In this document: in pieces, positions 26,376-36,442 of the stretch
How the letters are laid out: each line of letters begins with the position of its first letter
How positions within the stretch are numbered: the stretch's first letter is position 1
Assembly: GCA_050247435.1 (NCBI GenBank)
Contig: JBFWUF010000047.1
Span: forward strand, 4,080-68,079
Source of the DNA: JAJVID01 sp050247435
GTDB lineage: Bacteria; Acidobacteriota; Blastocatellia; RBC074
Length of the DNA stretch: 64,000 nt
Direction: 5' to 3'
Notes under the pieces: generated by a model
Told to the model about the DNA's origin: nothing
Database searches by the model: none
What the model saw: only the letters and a program-made list of their open reading frames with translations
Translations under genes and position numbers: made by a program

Positions 26376-28469
26376 TCAATTTGGCAGAAGAAGGTCAAAC
26401 CGAGTCCCTCTGCCGTCGCTGACCGGACTGATGATTTTTACTTCTCCGCCAAGTTCGCCCACGCGCCGCGCGACAATCGCCAGTCCCAGGCCCGTGCCGC
26501 GCTGCTTCGTGGTAAAAAACGGCTCGAAGATTTTCTCCTGCATCGAGAGTGGAACGCCTATGCCGGTGTCCGTGATCGTGATGTTCAAGCGGCCAGCGTC
26601 GTTCGACGCGCTTTCGACTTTCACCTCGCCGCCATCTTTGATCGCTTGAACGGAATTGAGGATCAGGTTGAGCAAAACCTCTTTGAGCGCGGCGGCCTGC
26701 TCGCCGTCGAATTTCGGGTCGGCTTGCAGGTTGACTGAAACCTCGACGGCGCGCTGTTCGGCTTCGGATCGCGCCAGCGCCAGCGCGCTCTCGACGATTT
26801 CGCTCAATCTGGCCGGCGATCCAGCGACAACCGCCGGACGAGAGAAGCTGAGCAGTTGCGAGACGGCTCGATTCAGACGGTCAACCTCGCCGGTGATCAG
26901 ATCGAGGTCGCGCGCGTATTCGCGGCTGACCTGTTCATCTTCGCGCATCACCTGGGCAATTGATTTAATCGCGCTGAGCGGGTTTTTGACTTCGTGCGCG
27001 ACGGTCGCGGCCATCTGCCCGAGTTGCGCCATGCGTTCGCGGGCGCCAAGCTCGCGCTCGAGCTTCACCTTCTCTTCGAGCAGTTGGCAGTTTTCTATCG
27101 CGGCAGCGAGGTGGCCCGCGAGAACCAATAACACTTCGCGTTTCTCGGTTGTCAGCGATTGCGCGTCGCCTCGCACGACGAGCAACCCCACGACGCGGCC
27201 TTCGCGCCACAGCGCGTAACCCGCGATTGCTTTCAGCCGTTCGAGCGACGAGGTGTCTTCGATTTCGGTCAACTGGCGCTCTTCGGCAATTCGGCAAACT
27301 TCCGCCTCTCCATTTTGCGCCACGTTTTGTGCGATGCCGCTCGCGATGATTGTGACATCTTTCAACTCCAGCGACTCGCGCAGCCGCCCTTCGGCGAATT
27401 CGATGAAATGCCGCAACTCGCCGTAATTGGCCGACGCGGCGCCGACCTGCGCCACCAGTTCGCGATAGAGTTTGACTTCGCGCGTGAACAATCGCCGCAG
27501 GTAATGTTCGGTCACGCGGCGCAACGGCCCAGCCAGCACGATCACAACCAGGATCAGCAACGCCTCGACCACGTCGGCCCGGATTTCGTAGCGGGCTTCG
27601 AGCGCCAGGCTCAGCCTGCGGATGCCGTATATGTAAACCATCATCACCAGCGCGGCCAGAATCGCGTAAACGAAGCTTTGCCGGATGACAAGTTCCAGGT
27701 AGCGGTAACGGTAAATGAAATAGGCGACGATAGCCGTCGGCGCGAGCGAGGAGAGTCTGGCGATCAGATCGAGGTACGGGCCGACTCCCGGCCAGCGCCT
27801 CGCGCCGAAAACGTAAGTGATCAGGAAGAGCGCGCCGATGACCGCCAGCGATGTTCCGAAAACCTCGAAGAATCGCCGTTCGCGCGCGGCCTCCCACTTG
27901 CGCGCCAGCCGCCAGTCAATCGCCGCGCACTCAGCGAAGATGAACACGAACCAGAGCATGAACGGCAGCAGCAGCGGCGCAAGAGCGACGATTGGCTCGA
28001 TCGGCGGCTGTTGAGGATCGTTCCAGAGTTTATTGATGACCCAGGGTAGAACAACCAGCGGAAGATATCCGGCGGCGATCAGGGGTTTGAAAAGTTTTCG
28101 CGGCGCGCGCTCGTCGAACCATTCCCACACCCGAAAATGCGCGTGGGTCAGGACCGGAGGCAAAAACGCCAGCGCCGTGTAGGCGACGACGTGGGACGCT
28201 TTCAACCACCACCAGGCTCCGCCAACTTCAAGCAGTTCGTGAATCGCCGCCGCGAAATTGCCGAGATGCCACAAGCCGATGCTCAAGCCAAGCGCGAGCA
28301 GAGTCCGTTCGGCGCGGCGAATGCCGTAACGCCGGTAAAGCATCAGACACAGGTAAAGGTGCAACGCCGCGCCTGTGGCGAATCCTACGAGTTGGAGAAT
28401 TTGTAACGGTGAAAGGGGTAGCCACGCGGGAGGGGCGAACCAAAATATCGCTGCTTGGGGCTGAAGCAT
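26376..28469 (-). CDS. membrane sensor histidine kinase with GAF domain
   Basis: About 697 residues. The N-terminal third holds eight or nine hydrophobic helices, then a GAF-like domain (about 340-460), a dimerisation domain with the phospho-acceptor His in 'TVAHEVKNPLSAIKS', and an ATPase domain with the N box 'LLNLILNSVQAI', 'ITDTGIGVP' and 'PFFTTKQRGTGLGLAI'. It autophosphorylates and passes phosphate to a response regulator; none is adjacent. The nearest is the NtrC-type regulator at 59629, and pairing is only a guess. The start at 28469 excludes 31 residues that translate a hairpin repeat; its ribosome site is weak. Confidence 0.85.
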   Translation of the reverse strand: MLQPQAAIFWFAPPAWLPLSPLQILQLVGFATGAALHLYLCLMLYRRYGIRRAERTLLALGLSIGLWHLGNFAAAIHELLEVGGAWWWLKASHVVAYTALAFLPPVLTHAHFRVWEWFDERAPRKLFKPLIAAGYLPLVVLPWVINKLWNDPQQPPIEPIVALAPLLLPFMLWFVFIFAECAAIDWRLARKWEAARERRFFEVFGTSLAVIGALFLITYVFGARRWPGVGPYLDLIARLSSLAPTAIVAYFIYRYRYLELVIRQSFVYAILAALVMMVYIYGIRRLSLALEARYEIRADVVEALLILVVIVLAGPLRRVTEHYLRRLFTREVKLYRELVAQVGAASANYGELRHFIEFAEGRLRESLELKDVTIIASGIAQNVAQNGEAEVCRIAEERQLTEIEDTSSLERLKAIAGYALWREGRVVGLLVVRGDAQSLTTEKREVLLVLAGHLAAAIENCQLLEEKVKLERELGARERMAQLGQMAATVAHEVKNPLSAIKSIAQVMREDEQVSREYARDLDLITGEVDRLNRAVSQLLSFSRPAVVAGSPARLSEIVESALALARSEAEQRAVEVSVNLQADPKFDGEQAAALKEVLLNLILNSVQAIKDGGEVKVESASNDAGRLNITITDTGIGVPLSMQEKIFEPFFTTKQRGTGLGLAIVARRVGELGGEVKIISPVSDGRGTRFDLLLPN

Positions 28470-28485
28470 CGTCGCGGGAAACGAT

Positions 28486-28557
28486 GTTTGTAGTACCGTC
28501 TTCAGGCGGAAGCGGCGCCACTTGAAGCCGCTTCCGCCTGAAGGCGGTACTACAAAC
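28486..28557. repeat. 31-bp inverted repeat (hairpin element)
   Basis: Arms 28486-28516 and 28527-28557 match over 31 bases with one G-T wobble position and a ten-base loop. It lies between the actin-like gene and the histidine kinase gene, immediately upstream of the chosen kinase start. Confidence 0.9.
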
Positions 28558-28568
28558 GTCAAAGCCGT

Positions 28569-29618
<1,050 letters not shown>

Positions 29619-29728
29619 CATTCCTCCAGTATGAAAAGATGTTTGTTCAAACGCTTCGAGGGCGGCCACGGTGGGATTAAGAGCCGTAAGCTCTTCGGCG
29701 TCCTTGCCAATTACGCCGCACTCGATGA

Positions 29729-31291
29729 TTACTTGTTTCCGGATTCGGTTGATTGGCCGGCGCCGGAAGGTTTCTCGGCGATCTGCGGCTTATCCGCATC
29801 GCCAGATCCGACATGCAGCCTGCGAGTTTTCTCGCGTTGTGAGATGTAACGATCCCGCAGCTTACGCCGCAGAATATCAGGGCTGATGCGCGCTTTTTCA
29901 GCGCGTCTTTTAAATTCCTCTTCCGCCGGCAAGGCCCCTTCCCAAAGTTTGTTGCCAAGCTTCGCCAGCACGTGGTCGTCGTAGGTGAACCCGTAATCGC
30001 TCATGCTCGGCGGCTGAATCTTGTATTTATCTGACAGCCGCATCGCCTCGAATGGGAAATAGCGAACCCAGTCGTGGTGACGGGCGATCAGCATCTTTTC
30101 AGGGTCGACCGCGACCAGGCCGTGCGTGGTGCAGTTCGAGTCATCAATGTTGTACTTGCTGCGCAGCACGGCGGTCAACGCGCGCCCGGAGATGATCTGG
30201 GCCTCGGTCACTATCTCGTCGGATGACGCTCCCTCGAATCTCGACTCGAAGCAGACACCGATGAAGCTCTCATTCAATAAAACATAGGTGTTCTTCGCGT
30301 CCGCCCAAAGTGAATCGCCGGCATGGTTAGCCGCGTGCTCGTCGCGGACGACGCGGTAGATTTCGCCGTAACGGTCGATCAGATAATTGTATGACTTATG
30401 GTCGCGGATGTATTCGAGCAATGAGGCCGACCGCTTCTGGATCGCCTCGTTGTTGTCCGGGGTGAATGAAACAATGTCGCTCTCGGGAGTGTGATAGACG
30501 ATGCCGGCGATGTCCTGGCGCAATTGATCGCCGTCGGTCTCCGAGTCGCGCGGGATCGAGTAATAACTGCGCGGGTGATTTTCAGTCTCATATTTCGTCA
30601 GGATGCGGCAGCCGTTGCTGTACTTCTCAAACTCGTCGTTGCGCTCGACCAGCCAGACTTTTTCGGGTTTGTAATCGGGAAGGTATTTCGCGGTAAACGC
30701 GTCAGCAGGCGTTGGCCCGGAAGTAGTGACAACGATCGGAGCGCGCCCTCGATTGTACCTCTGCGCCAGATATGAATTGATGTTGCGCGCCGACCAGGTG
30801 ACGAGCAAATACAAACTAAAAAGCGTCAATCCGGCGAATACGACTCCGGCGGCGTAAAAAGCGTGACGTGATTGATGAATGAGGAAGAACGCGCGCGCGG
30901 AAAGCGGGGCCTGAATCTGTTGCGCCAGGTGGCGCCGATTGTCCGGCAGAGAAGGGGCCAGGTCGCGCATCTCTTCGAGGATCGCGCTGTAGAACCGCGC
31001 TTCGAGAACCCAGTCGTAAAAGCGCGTGCGTTCGAGGAAACGGAAATGGCGGAGCGAATGCTGCAATTGCGCCTGCCGCTCCGCCTGTTTGGCGAGTGTG
31101 TTGTTCAGAAAGCGAAGGCGCGCCTCGGGGCGGTCGAAAAACATCGCATACCGCTCGACGATCTTTGAATAAAGCTGCGCCGGATCAGCGCCCTTTCTCC
31201 TCGTCGCCGCCCGACCGTTATTCGTCCGATCGTTATTTGTCCGATCGTTATGTGACGGATGGCTTTGTATGCCGATGATCTCAGTCTTCAA
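29729..31291 (-). CDS. membrane-anchored N-acetylmuramoyl-L-alanine amidase (Amidase_2/PGRP-like)
   Basis: 520 residues. The N-terminal region is helical and basic (residues 20-150), a single membrane helix lies at about 150-172 (AFYAAGVVFAGLTLFSLYLL), and residues 250-430 carry an amidase-2 fold: 'GIVYHTPESD' (first zinc His), 'YNYLIDRYGEIYRVVRDEHAANHAGDS', 'NESFIGVCFESRF' and 'CTTHGLVAVDPEKM', with further His in 'ARHHDW'. It would cut the amide between MurNAc and the stem peptide in the periplasm. The last 90 residues are charged and probably disordered. Residues 12-27 are a short in-frame repeat (NDRTN). It lies between an actin-like gene and a SPOR gene. Confidence 0.75.
   Translation of the reverse strand: MKTEIIGIQSHPSHNDRTNNDRTNNGRAATRRKGADPAQLYSKIVERYAMFFDRPEARLRFLNNTLAKQAERQAQLQHSLRHFRFLERTRFYDWVLEARFYSAILEEMRDLAPSLPDNRRHLAQQIQAPLSARAFFLIHQSRHAFYAAGVVFAGLTLFSLYLLVTWSARNINSYLAQRYNRGRAPIVVTTSGPTPADAFTAKYLPDYKPEKVWLVERNDEFEKYSNGCRILTKYETENHPRSYYSIPRDSETDGDQLRQDIAGIVYHTPESDIVSFTPDNNEAIQKRSASLLEYIRDHKSYNYLIDRYGEIYRVVRDEHAANHAGDSLWADAKNTYVLLNESFIGVCFESRFEGASSDEIVTEAQIISGRALTAVLRSKYNIDDSNCTTHGLVAVDPEKMLIARHHDWVRYFPFEAMRLSDKYKIQPPSMSDYGFTYDDHVLAKLGNKLWEGALPAEEEFKRRAEKARISPDILRRKLRDRYISQREKTRRLHVGSGDADKPQIAEKPSGAGQSTESGNK
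31213..31260. repeat. 15-bp in-frame tandem repeat in the amidase gene
   Basis: Three diverging copies of a 15-base unit (CGTTATTTGTCCGAT) near the 5' end of the gene encode NDRTN-type peptide repeats in the cytoplasmic tail. Being a multiple of three, it preserves the frame. Confidence 0.7.
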
Positions 31292-31364
31292 CTTTCAACT
31301 CTTCAACTAGCCTGAAATTAAACTGAAGCCCCGCTGGCGATCCTGAAGAATCGTCCAGGCCGGG

Positions 31365-32558
31365 CTATTTGGTCGTGACGATAAAATCCGAAATCACTTT
31401 CTTGGATCTGAGTTGACTGCCGTAACTCATCGCCGCTTCACGTGAAGGGAAACTGCTGACTTGAACACGAAACCAGGCGCCTTTGCCCGGAATATCGGCT
31501 CTGACCACGCGTGCCTCAACCCCTGCCGACCTCAGACGGGTGGCGCGCGCATCAGCCTCTCCTTGATCTTTGAACGAACCGACCTGAACCGTCAAATTGC
31601 CTTTGTTCGGAGCGCTCGGCAGTTGTTGAGTCGCGGGCGGCGCAGGCTTCGACTGTGAATGGCCGTCGCGTCCGGCAGGGATCGGCGGTATGGACACCTG
31701 CTTTTGATTGGGGTTGGGATTTCGCGCAGCGACTGACTCCTGTGGTTTCGGCGTGACGACCGAAGGCGCAGCGTTCACGGAATTATTTGCAACGCTTGGC
31801 GCAGGTATCGGAGAAGACGATTGAATGGGAGCGCCCGGATTCGGGACCTGGGAATTCGCCGAGGCCAGATTGTTTGCCTGATCTTTGCGCTTGGCGATGA
31901 AGTCCCCCAGGAAATAGTAAGCCAAAAAACACAAGACGCCGAAAACCCCGACTATCAATCCGATCCGCGTAAACACCCCACCGCGATTATTTCCCACAGC
32001 CTCTTCCTCGTCAGCGGAGTTTTCTGGCAAAACCGGCCAACCCATGAATTCCGGCTCAGACGGTTCCGCGTAATCCTGCGTCTGTCGTTGACGCGCCGCG
32101 CCTGTCGCGAAGCTGTCAATTGGAGTTGTGGAAGTCTTTTCGTAAGCAGAGAAATCGTAAACGGGAGTTTGATCCTGACTCGGCGCCACAAAAACATCTT
32201 CGAAGATCGGCACAGGCTCCACCGTCGTCGAATAATTCGTCTGCGCTTGACCAGGAACGTCCAACACGTCGTCGAAGTCGTCTCCGAGGCGGGTGGCGTA
32301 AACATCCTTATCGTAAACATCCTTATTCTGGCCGAATGGTTGGCTATTTTGACCGAATGGTTGACTGCCCAGAGGCTGACCGCTATTCGAGGGACTATTG
32401 CTAGCAAACGGCAGCCGCGCTGTTTGCCGTTTGCCATTGCTGTCGAATCCAGTTCCCTGATCCAGTCTGACTTCGACGATTGTCGCGCAACGGGCGCAAA
32501 CGACGCGTGAGGAATCAGCCTGATTCTCGAACTGACATTTCGGACAAATAACTTTCAT
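31365..32558 (-). CDS. SPOR-domain membrane protein with N-terminal zinc ribbon
   Basis: 397 residues. The N-terminus is a zinc-ribbon (MKVICPKCQFEN, then VVCARCATIVEV), followed by a long acidic, Gln/Pro-rich cytoplasmic segment, a membrane helix at about residue 215-237 (GLIVGVFGVLCFLAYYFLG), a periplasmic Pro/Ser/Asn-rich linker, and a C-terminal SPOR domain ('LTVQVGSFKDQGEADARATRL', 'FRVQVSSFPSREAAMSYGSQL'). SPOR domains bind denuded glycan strands at the septum, the product of amidases such as the neighbour's. The start at 32558 places the zinc ribbon at the N-terminus. Confidence 0.82.
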   Translation of the reverse strand: MKVICPKCQFENQADSSRVVCARCATIVEVRLDQGTGFDSNGKRQTARLPFASNSPSNSGQPLGSQPFGQNSQPFGQNKDVYDKDVYATRLGDDFDDVLDVPGQAQTNYSTTVEPVPIFEDVFVAPSQDQTPVYDFSAYEKTSTTPIDSFATGAARQRQTQDYAEPSEPEFMGWPVLPENSADEEEAVGNNRGGVFTRIGLIVGVFGVLCFLAYYFLGDFIAKRKDQANNLASANSQVPNPGAPIQSSSPIPAPSVANNSVNAAPSVVTPKPQESVAARNPNPNQKQVSIPPIPAGRDGHSQSKPAPPATQQLPSAPNKGNLTVQVGSFKDQGEADARATRLRSAGVEARVVRADIPGKGAWFRVQVSSFPSREAAMSYGSQLRSKKVISDFIVTTK

Positions 32559-32603
32559 ATAACCCACTTCCATTTTCTGTGGCCGTACGGTCACAAATTG
32601 CAA

Positions 32604-33210
32604 CCGCCTGAAACCCGGCGTTCATCAGTTCATCAGGACAAACATTCATCAGTTATCGTGATGAAGATGTGGGGGGCGCGGAGGTGATTCTGAACGCTGG
32701 GAGGTCTGGCAGGTTTATTGTTAAAGACGCTGTTTTCCTTCATACGGGGCTGTCATCACCTGATAGCGTCTGACTCGAAATAACGGGAGATAAAATCTAT
32801 CTCAATCCTAAATTTAACTACTTTTTCGACCTTCTCAGACCTTCTCCGATCCACAAGTACCCACAAGTACCCACAAGTATCCATGAAGTCTCCATGGACG
32901 TATGATCGGAGTTTGATGTTCAATTCTCAGTCTGATCTGAGCGTATAGGTCTCGTCTGATCAACAAGACAAGTCGGCTGTCGCCCACTTACCAGTGGCGG
33001 ATTGTAGCGCGATAGGTATACCGAGGCAAGGATAAACTGAGGACGGCTTCTGTCCGCGAAAAATGTGATCCGATTGGACGTAATTGACAGAAAGTCCGGC
33101 TTCAAGATCGTTGGATTTACTCGTATAAACCGAAGATCAAAAGGCGGAAGACCGGCTTTTACTCAGCCATTCCACCCTTTGATTCGGCATTGAACTTACC
33201 CGCGCAAAAG
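32604..33210. other. gene-free spacer of about 600 bases with a 10-bp tandem repeat
   Basis: This spacer between the Crp/Fnr gene and the SPOR gene looks AT-richer than its surroundings. It holds three tandem copies of CCACAAGTAC at 32851-32880, followed by a CCATG/CATGG pair. No convincing protein fits; a 61-codon reverse frame at 32920-33105 has no family-like features. It presumably contains the promoter of the SPOR-amidase-actin genes. Confidence 0.6.
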
Positions 33211-33918
33211 TCACTGGTTGACCGCCTGGCCGGTTGGCGCGCTCCCACTCAGGAATTGAAGTAATCCGGGCAGGTTCGGGCGTATGTCGCCGCGTTTGTA
33301 GTCAATCAAACCACGCTGGCGAAACTCGATCATCATTCCCGTGACGACTTCGCGCGTTGAACCAATCAGTTCCGCTAGTTCTTCGTGCGTCAGACGCACG
33401 CTCGATTCGCCGGCTCGCGCCGCTTCATCTGAAAGATCAAGTAAGGCGCGGGCCAGACGGCGATGATTGTTGTCGAAGACAAGCGATTCGATCTGGCGGT
33501 GAGCCTCAGCCAGCCGCGCGGCCACGTGTTCCATTGCGCCGCGCATCAAAGATGAGTCACGCTGCGCGGCGTGCCAGAAATCGGCGATTCTGATCACTGC
33601 CACTCGCGTGGTGTCGAGCGCGACGGCCTCGTCACTGCGCCGAGTTTCGACACCGCTACCGGCCAGCGCCAGCTCGCCGAAGATGTCGCCGCGATAGCGG
33701 ATCGAGATGATTTTCTGGGAGCCTTCCGGCGAGGAGCGCATTATCTTTACACGCCCTTTAAGCACGACATAAACGTTCGCCGCCGGGTCTTCGAGCGCGT
33801 AAACGGTCATCCCACGCCAGAACGTTTTTTCGACGTGGGGCAGGTTCAAAAGATTCGGAAAACTCGAAGCGCTGTTTTGATCCGCCAGCTTTAAATTCGT
33901 CACGGTCGAGATCATCAT
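33211..33918 (-). CDS. Crp/Fnr-family transcriptional regulator
   Basis: 235 residues: a cyclic-nucleotide-binding beta-barrel (about 25-140; 'VYVVLKGRVKIMRSSPEGSQKIISIRYRGDIFGELALAG'), a dimerisation helix, and a Crp-type helix-turn-helix ('LTHEELAELIGSTREVVTGMMIEFRQRGLI'). The N-terminal cysteines of oxygen-sensing Fnr are absent and the cAMP-binding Arg-Ser pair is not evident, so the signal is unknown. It lies 40 bases after the anti-sigma gene and may be co-transcribed with the ECF sigma/anti-sigma pair. Confidence 0.88.
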   Translation of the reverse strand: MMISTVTNLKLADQNSASSFPNLLNLPHVEKTFWRGMTVYALEDPAANVYVVLKGRVKIMRSSPEGSQKIISIRYRGDIFGELALAGSGVETRRSDEAVALDTTRVAVIRIADFWHAAQRDSSLMRGAMEHVAARLAEAHRQIESLVFDNNHRRLARALLDLSDEAARAGESSVRLTHEELAELIGSTREVVTGMMIEFRQRGLIDYKRGDIRPNLPGLLQFLSGSAPTGQAVNQ

Positions 33919-33957
33919 CTTCTCCCTCCTCCTCTCAATCTTGGCTCTTTATTTCGG

Positions 33958-34959
33958 TCAGAATCGAATCAGATTCGCCATCAGTTCACGAAGATTCAAT
34001 ATTCCCGCGCGTTCCTCCGCGCTCAGCCCCACCGACGAAAGCTCGGCGCTGCGCAGGTGATCAACCACGGGCTTCGCCAGTCTTTCGGCTAACGCCGCGT
34101 TTTCATCCTCCGGTAGTTCAGAAACTACAAGGACCACGCGCTTGGTGGTCTGGTAGGCGCCGAGAGCGACATGATCGTGCGTGAATCGTTGGACTCCGAG
34201 AGCGATACCGTCAAAGGGCGGAACCTCTCCCGCCTTCAACGCGTGGCCGTCACGCACGGTTACAAGCAGCGAGATCAACACGGTATCGCGCGTGTAGACC
34301 AGATGAGCAAACTTGCGTTTACCAAAGCCGCAGACGTGAGCCGCTCGCAGCAGCAATCCCTTTGCCCCCTCCGCCGCTATCTTATCCAGTCTGACGCAAG
34401 CCGAGTCATATTCCCGGACAGAGTCCGGCATTTGAGCAGGCTTATTAGAGTTGACGAAATGAGGCGCGCAAGTTCGATGATCACCCGCCGTTTCAGCCAC
34501 AAGGCTGGCGCTCAGATCAAAAGCTTTGATCTGTTCGGGAGACAGTCGTGAAGCCGTATGCTGATCATTGGCGCCCCCGCGCCGTAGAACATACAAGCCC
34601 CATGCCCATCCGATGAGAAGCAACAGCCCAGCCACGATCGCCGCCGGCATCAAAAGACGGATTTTAAAAAGGCTGATGAACCAGCCTCGCCAGCCTGTCT
34701 CATTGCCACTCCGCGAGACGCCAACGTCCGAGCAAGCTTCCACTCGCAATCTTGCCCGAAGGTCTTCCATCGCCTGATCGCTCATCTTTTCTCGCGAGCA
34801 GACTCGGCGCAATGATTCGCGCAGTTGGCGGCGCGCGGCCATTTCACTTCGACAGGAACAGCAATGCTCCGCATGGCCCAGCATCGTGTGATTGGTCTCG
34901 ACCGCCAGTTCTCCGCAGAGATACGAATCGAGCAACTCTTTGAAATTTCGACAATCCAT
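33958..34959 (-). CDS. zinc-finger anti-sigma factor with large extracytoplasmic domain
   Basis: 333 residues. The N-terminal zf-HC2 domain (MDCRNFKELLDSYLCGEL) contains the anti-sigma Hx3Cx2C motif in 'HAEHCCSC'. A membrane helix follows at about 110-132 (LLMPAAIVAGLLLLIGWAWGLYV), then a 200-residue C-terminal domain that I do not recognise and that may be the sensor. The start at 34959 matches the family N-terminus; a TTG 26 codons upstream would overlap the sigma factor stop. It would hold the adjacent ECF sigma factor inactive until a signal arrives. Confidence 0.82.
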   Translation of the reverse strand: MDCRNFKELLDSYLCGELAVETNHTMLGHAEHCCSCRSEMAARRQLRESLRRVCSREKMSDQAMEDLRARLRVEACSDVGVSRSGNETGWRGWFISLFKIRLLMPAAIVAGLLLLIGWAWGLYVLRRGGANDQHTASRLSPEQIKAFDLSASLVAETAGDHRTCAPHFVNSNKPAQMPDSVREYDSACVRLDKIAAEGAKGLLLRAAHVCGFGKRKFAHLVYTRDTVLISLLVTVRDGHALKAGEVPPFDGIALGVQRFTHDHVALGAYQTTKRVVLVVSELPEDENAALAERLAKPVVDHLRSAELSSVGLSAEERAGILNLRELMANLIRF

Positions 34960-35033
34960 CACTCGTATTTCACCACTTGCGCGCCAGCCTCGGCGTTCAA
35001 TCAGATTTCCGGCAAATTTCCGGTTCAAGATTT

Positions 35034-35570
35034 TCAATTCGCAATCTGATAACCAGCGTCCCGCGCGTAATTGGCCAGCTCCATCCGCAATAACTTTCTC
35101 CCTCTATGCAGCCGAGACATCACGGTACCGAGCGGGATTTGCAACGCCTCCGCAATTTCGCGGTAAGACAACTCCTCGACATCGGCCAGCACCACCGGAA
35201 CCTGAAAATCACGCGGGACGCGCTCGAGCGCGGCCAGAACTTCTTCCTCCGTCAAATGCTGCGGCGTTGGCGGATCGTAAGCGATCGTTTCCGCAATCGT
35301 TTCCTCGATGGGGGATAAATCCAACCTCTCTCTTCTAAGCCCGCTGTAGAAGACATTGAAGAGAATCCTGTAAAGCCACGCCCGCAGGTTGGTTCCCAGT
35401 TCAAACCGGTGGAACGAGCGCCACGCTTGCAAATATGTTTCCTGCACCAGATCCTCGGCCTTCTCCCGGTCGCGACACACTCTTAGCGCGATACGGAAAA
35501 GCTGGCCAGAAAAGCTCATGGCTTCCGCCTCGAAAGTCTCAAGTCGTTGCAGCTTGTCGTTTTGTTCCAA
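35034..35570 (-). CDS. ECF RNA polymerase sigma factor
   Basis: 178 residues with region 2 ('LFRIALRVCRDREKAEDLVQETYLQAWRSFHRFELGTNLRAWLYRILFNVF') and region 4 ('VLADVEELSYREIAEALQIPLGTVMSRLHRGRKLLR'). I choose the TTG at 35570 because AGGAGAGG precedes it by eight bases and the resulting N-terminus fits the family; a longer frame from 35690 adds 40 unlikely residues. The downstream gene is its probable membrane anti-sigma factor. The gene is divergent from rplU and its own promoter must lie within the same 185 bases. Confidence 0.88.
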   Translation of the reverse strand: MEQNDKLQRLETFEAEAMSFSGQLFRIALRVCRDREKAEDLVQETYLQAWRSFHRFELGTNLRAWLYRILFNVFYSGLRRERLDLSPIEETIAETIAYDPPTPQHLTEEEVLAALERVPRDFQVPVVLADVEELSYREIAEALQIPLGTVMSRLHRGRKLLRMELANYARDAGYQIAN

Positions 35571-35683
35571 CCGGTTGTCCTCTCCTATTCGGCACAACAA
35601 CTCTAACTTGTGTATTGTTGACGCAAGGACAAATATTCCCTCATTCAAAAATTTATTCGGCGCGAGTTTGCGGCGCGTCGAAG

Positions 35684-35713
35684 TTGACACCTTTTCACAC
35701 TGACGCCTATAAT
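35684..35713 (+). promoter_or_regulatory. consensus sigma-70 promoter for the rplU operon
   Basis: TTGACA at 35684 and TATAAT at 35708 are both perfect consensus hexamers, separated by 18 bases. Transcription should begin near 35720, about 35 bases before the rplU start. Confidence 0.85.
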
Positions 35714-35755
35714 CTGCGGCTTTCTATATGAAGAAAAATCGGAGGCGATTCAACA

Positions 35756-36070
35756 ATGGCTTATGCAATCATCCGCACCGGCGGAAAACAGTTCCGTGTT
35801 AGTCCCGGCGATATCGTTCGCGTCCCGACCCTGGCGGACAAGAGCGAAGGCGACACGATTGAATTCGACGACATACTGGTCGCCGGTGACGACAATGTTG
35901 TCCGCATCGGCGCTCCCGCGGTTAAAGGAGCGCGCGTCACTGCAACCGTAGTCAAAAACGGACGCGGCCCGAAGATCATCGTCTTCAAATTCAAACGCCG
36001 CAAACAATTCAAACGCACAAAAGGTCATCGTCAAGGCTTCACCGCAGTGAAGATTGATTCGATTGCTTAA
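35756..36070 (+). CDS. rplU: 50S ribosomal protein L21
   Basis: 104 residues with the bacterial L21 signature from the start 'AYAIIRTGGKQFRVSPGDIVRVP' to 'KRRKQFKRTKGHRQGFTAVKI'. It binds 23S rRNA in the large subunit. It opens the rplU-rpmA-obgE order that is conserved in most bacteria, behind a perfect consensus promoter and a GGAGG ribosome binding site. Confidence 0.97.
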   Translation: MAYAIIRTGGKQFRVSPGDIVRVPTLADKSEGDTIEFDDILVAGDDNVVRIGAPAVKGARVTATVVKNGRGPKIIVFKFKRRKQFKRTKGHRQGFTAVKIDSIA

Positions 36071-36114
36071 TGTTTATCTCAAGCAATAGCAATCACGTTT
36101 AAGGAGTTTTTGTA

Positions 36115-36375
<261 letters not shown>

Positions 36376-36389
36376 TGCCAATGGTGAAT

Positions 36390-36439
36390 GGTTAGTGGTT
36401 GGTGGCTTGAATCCAGCCACCAGCCACCAACCACCAGCC
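36390..36439. repeat. inverted repeat directly before the obgE start codon
   Basis: Arms 36390-36407 and 36422-36439 match over 18 bases with one mismatch, built of GGTGGTT/AACCACC words. The right arm ends three bases before the obgE ATG, occupying the place where a ribosome binding site would be. Confidence 0.85.
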
Positions 36440-36442
36440 ACC

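Noticed and set aside
32920..33105. 61-codon reverse frame in the long spacer
   Set aside because: No ribosome site, no hydrophobic or family pattern, and the spacer looks regulatory.
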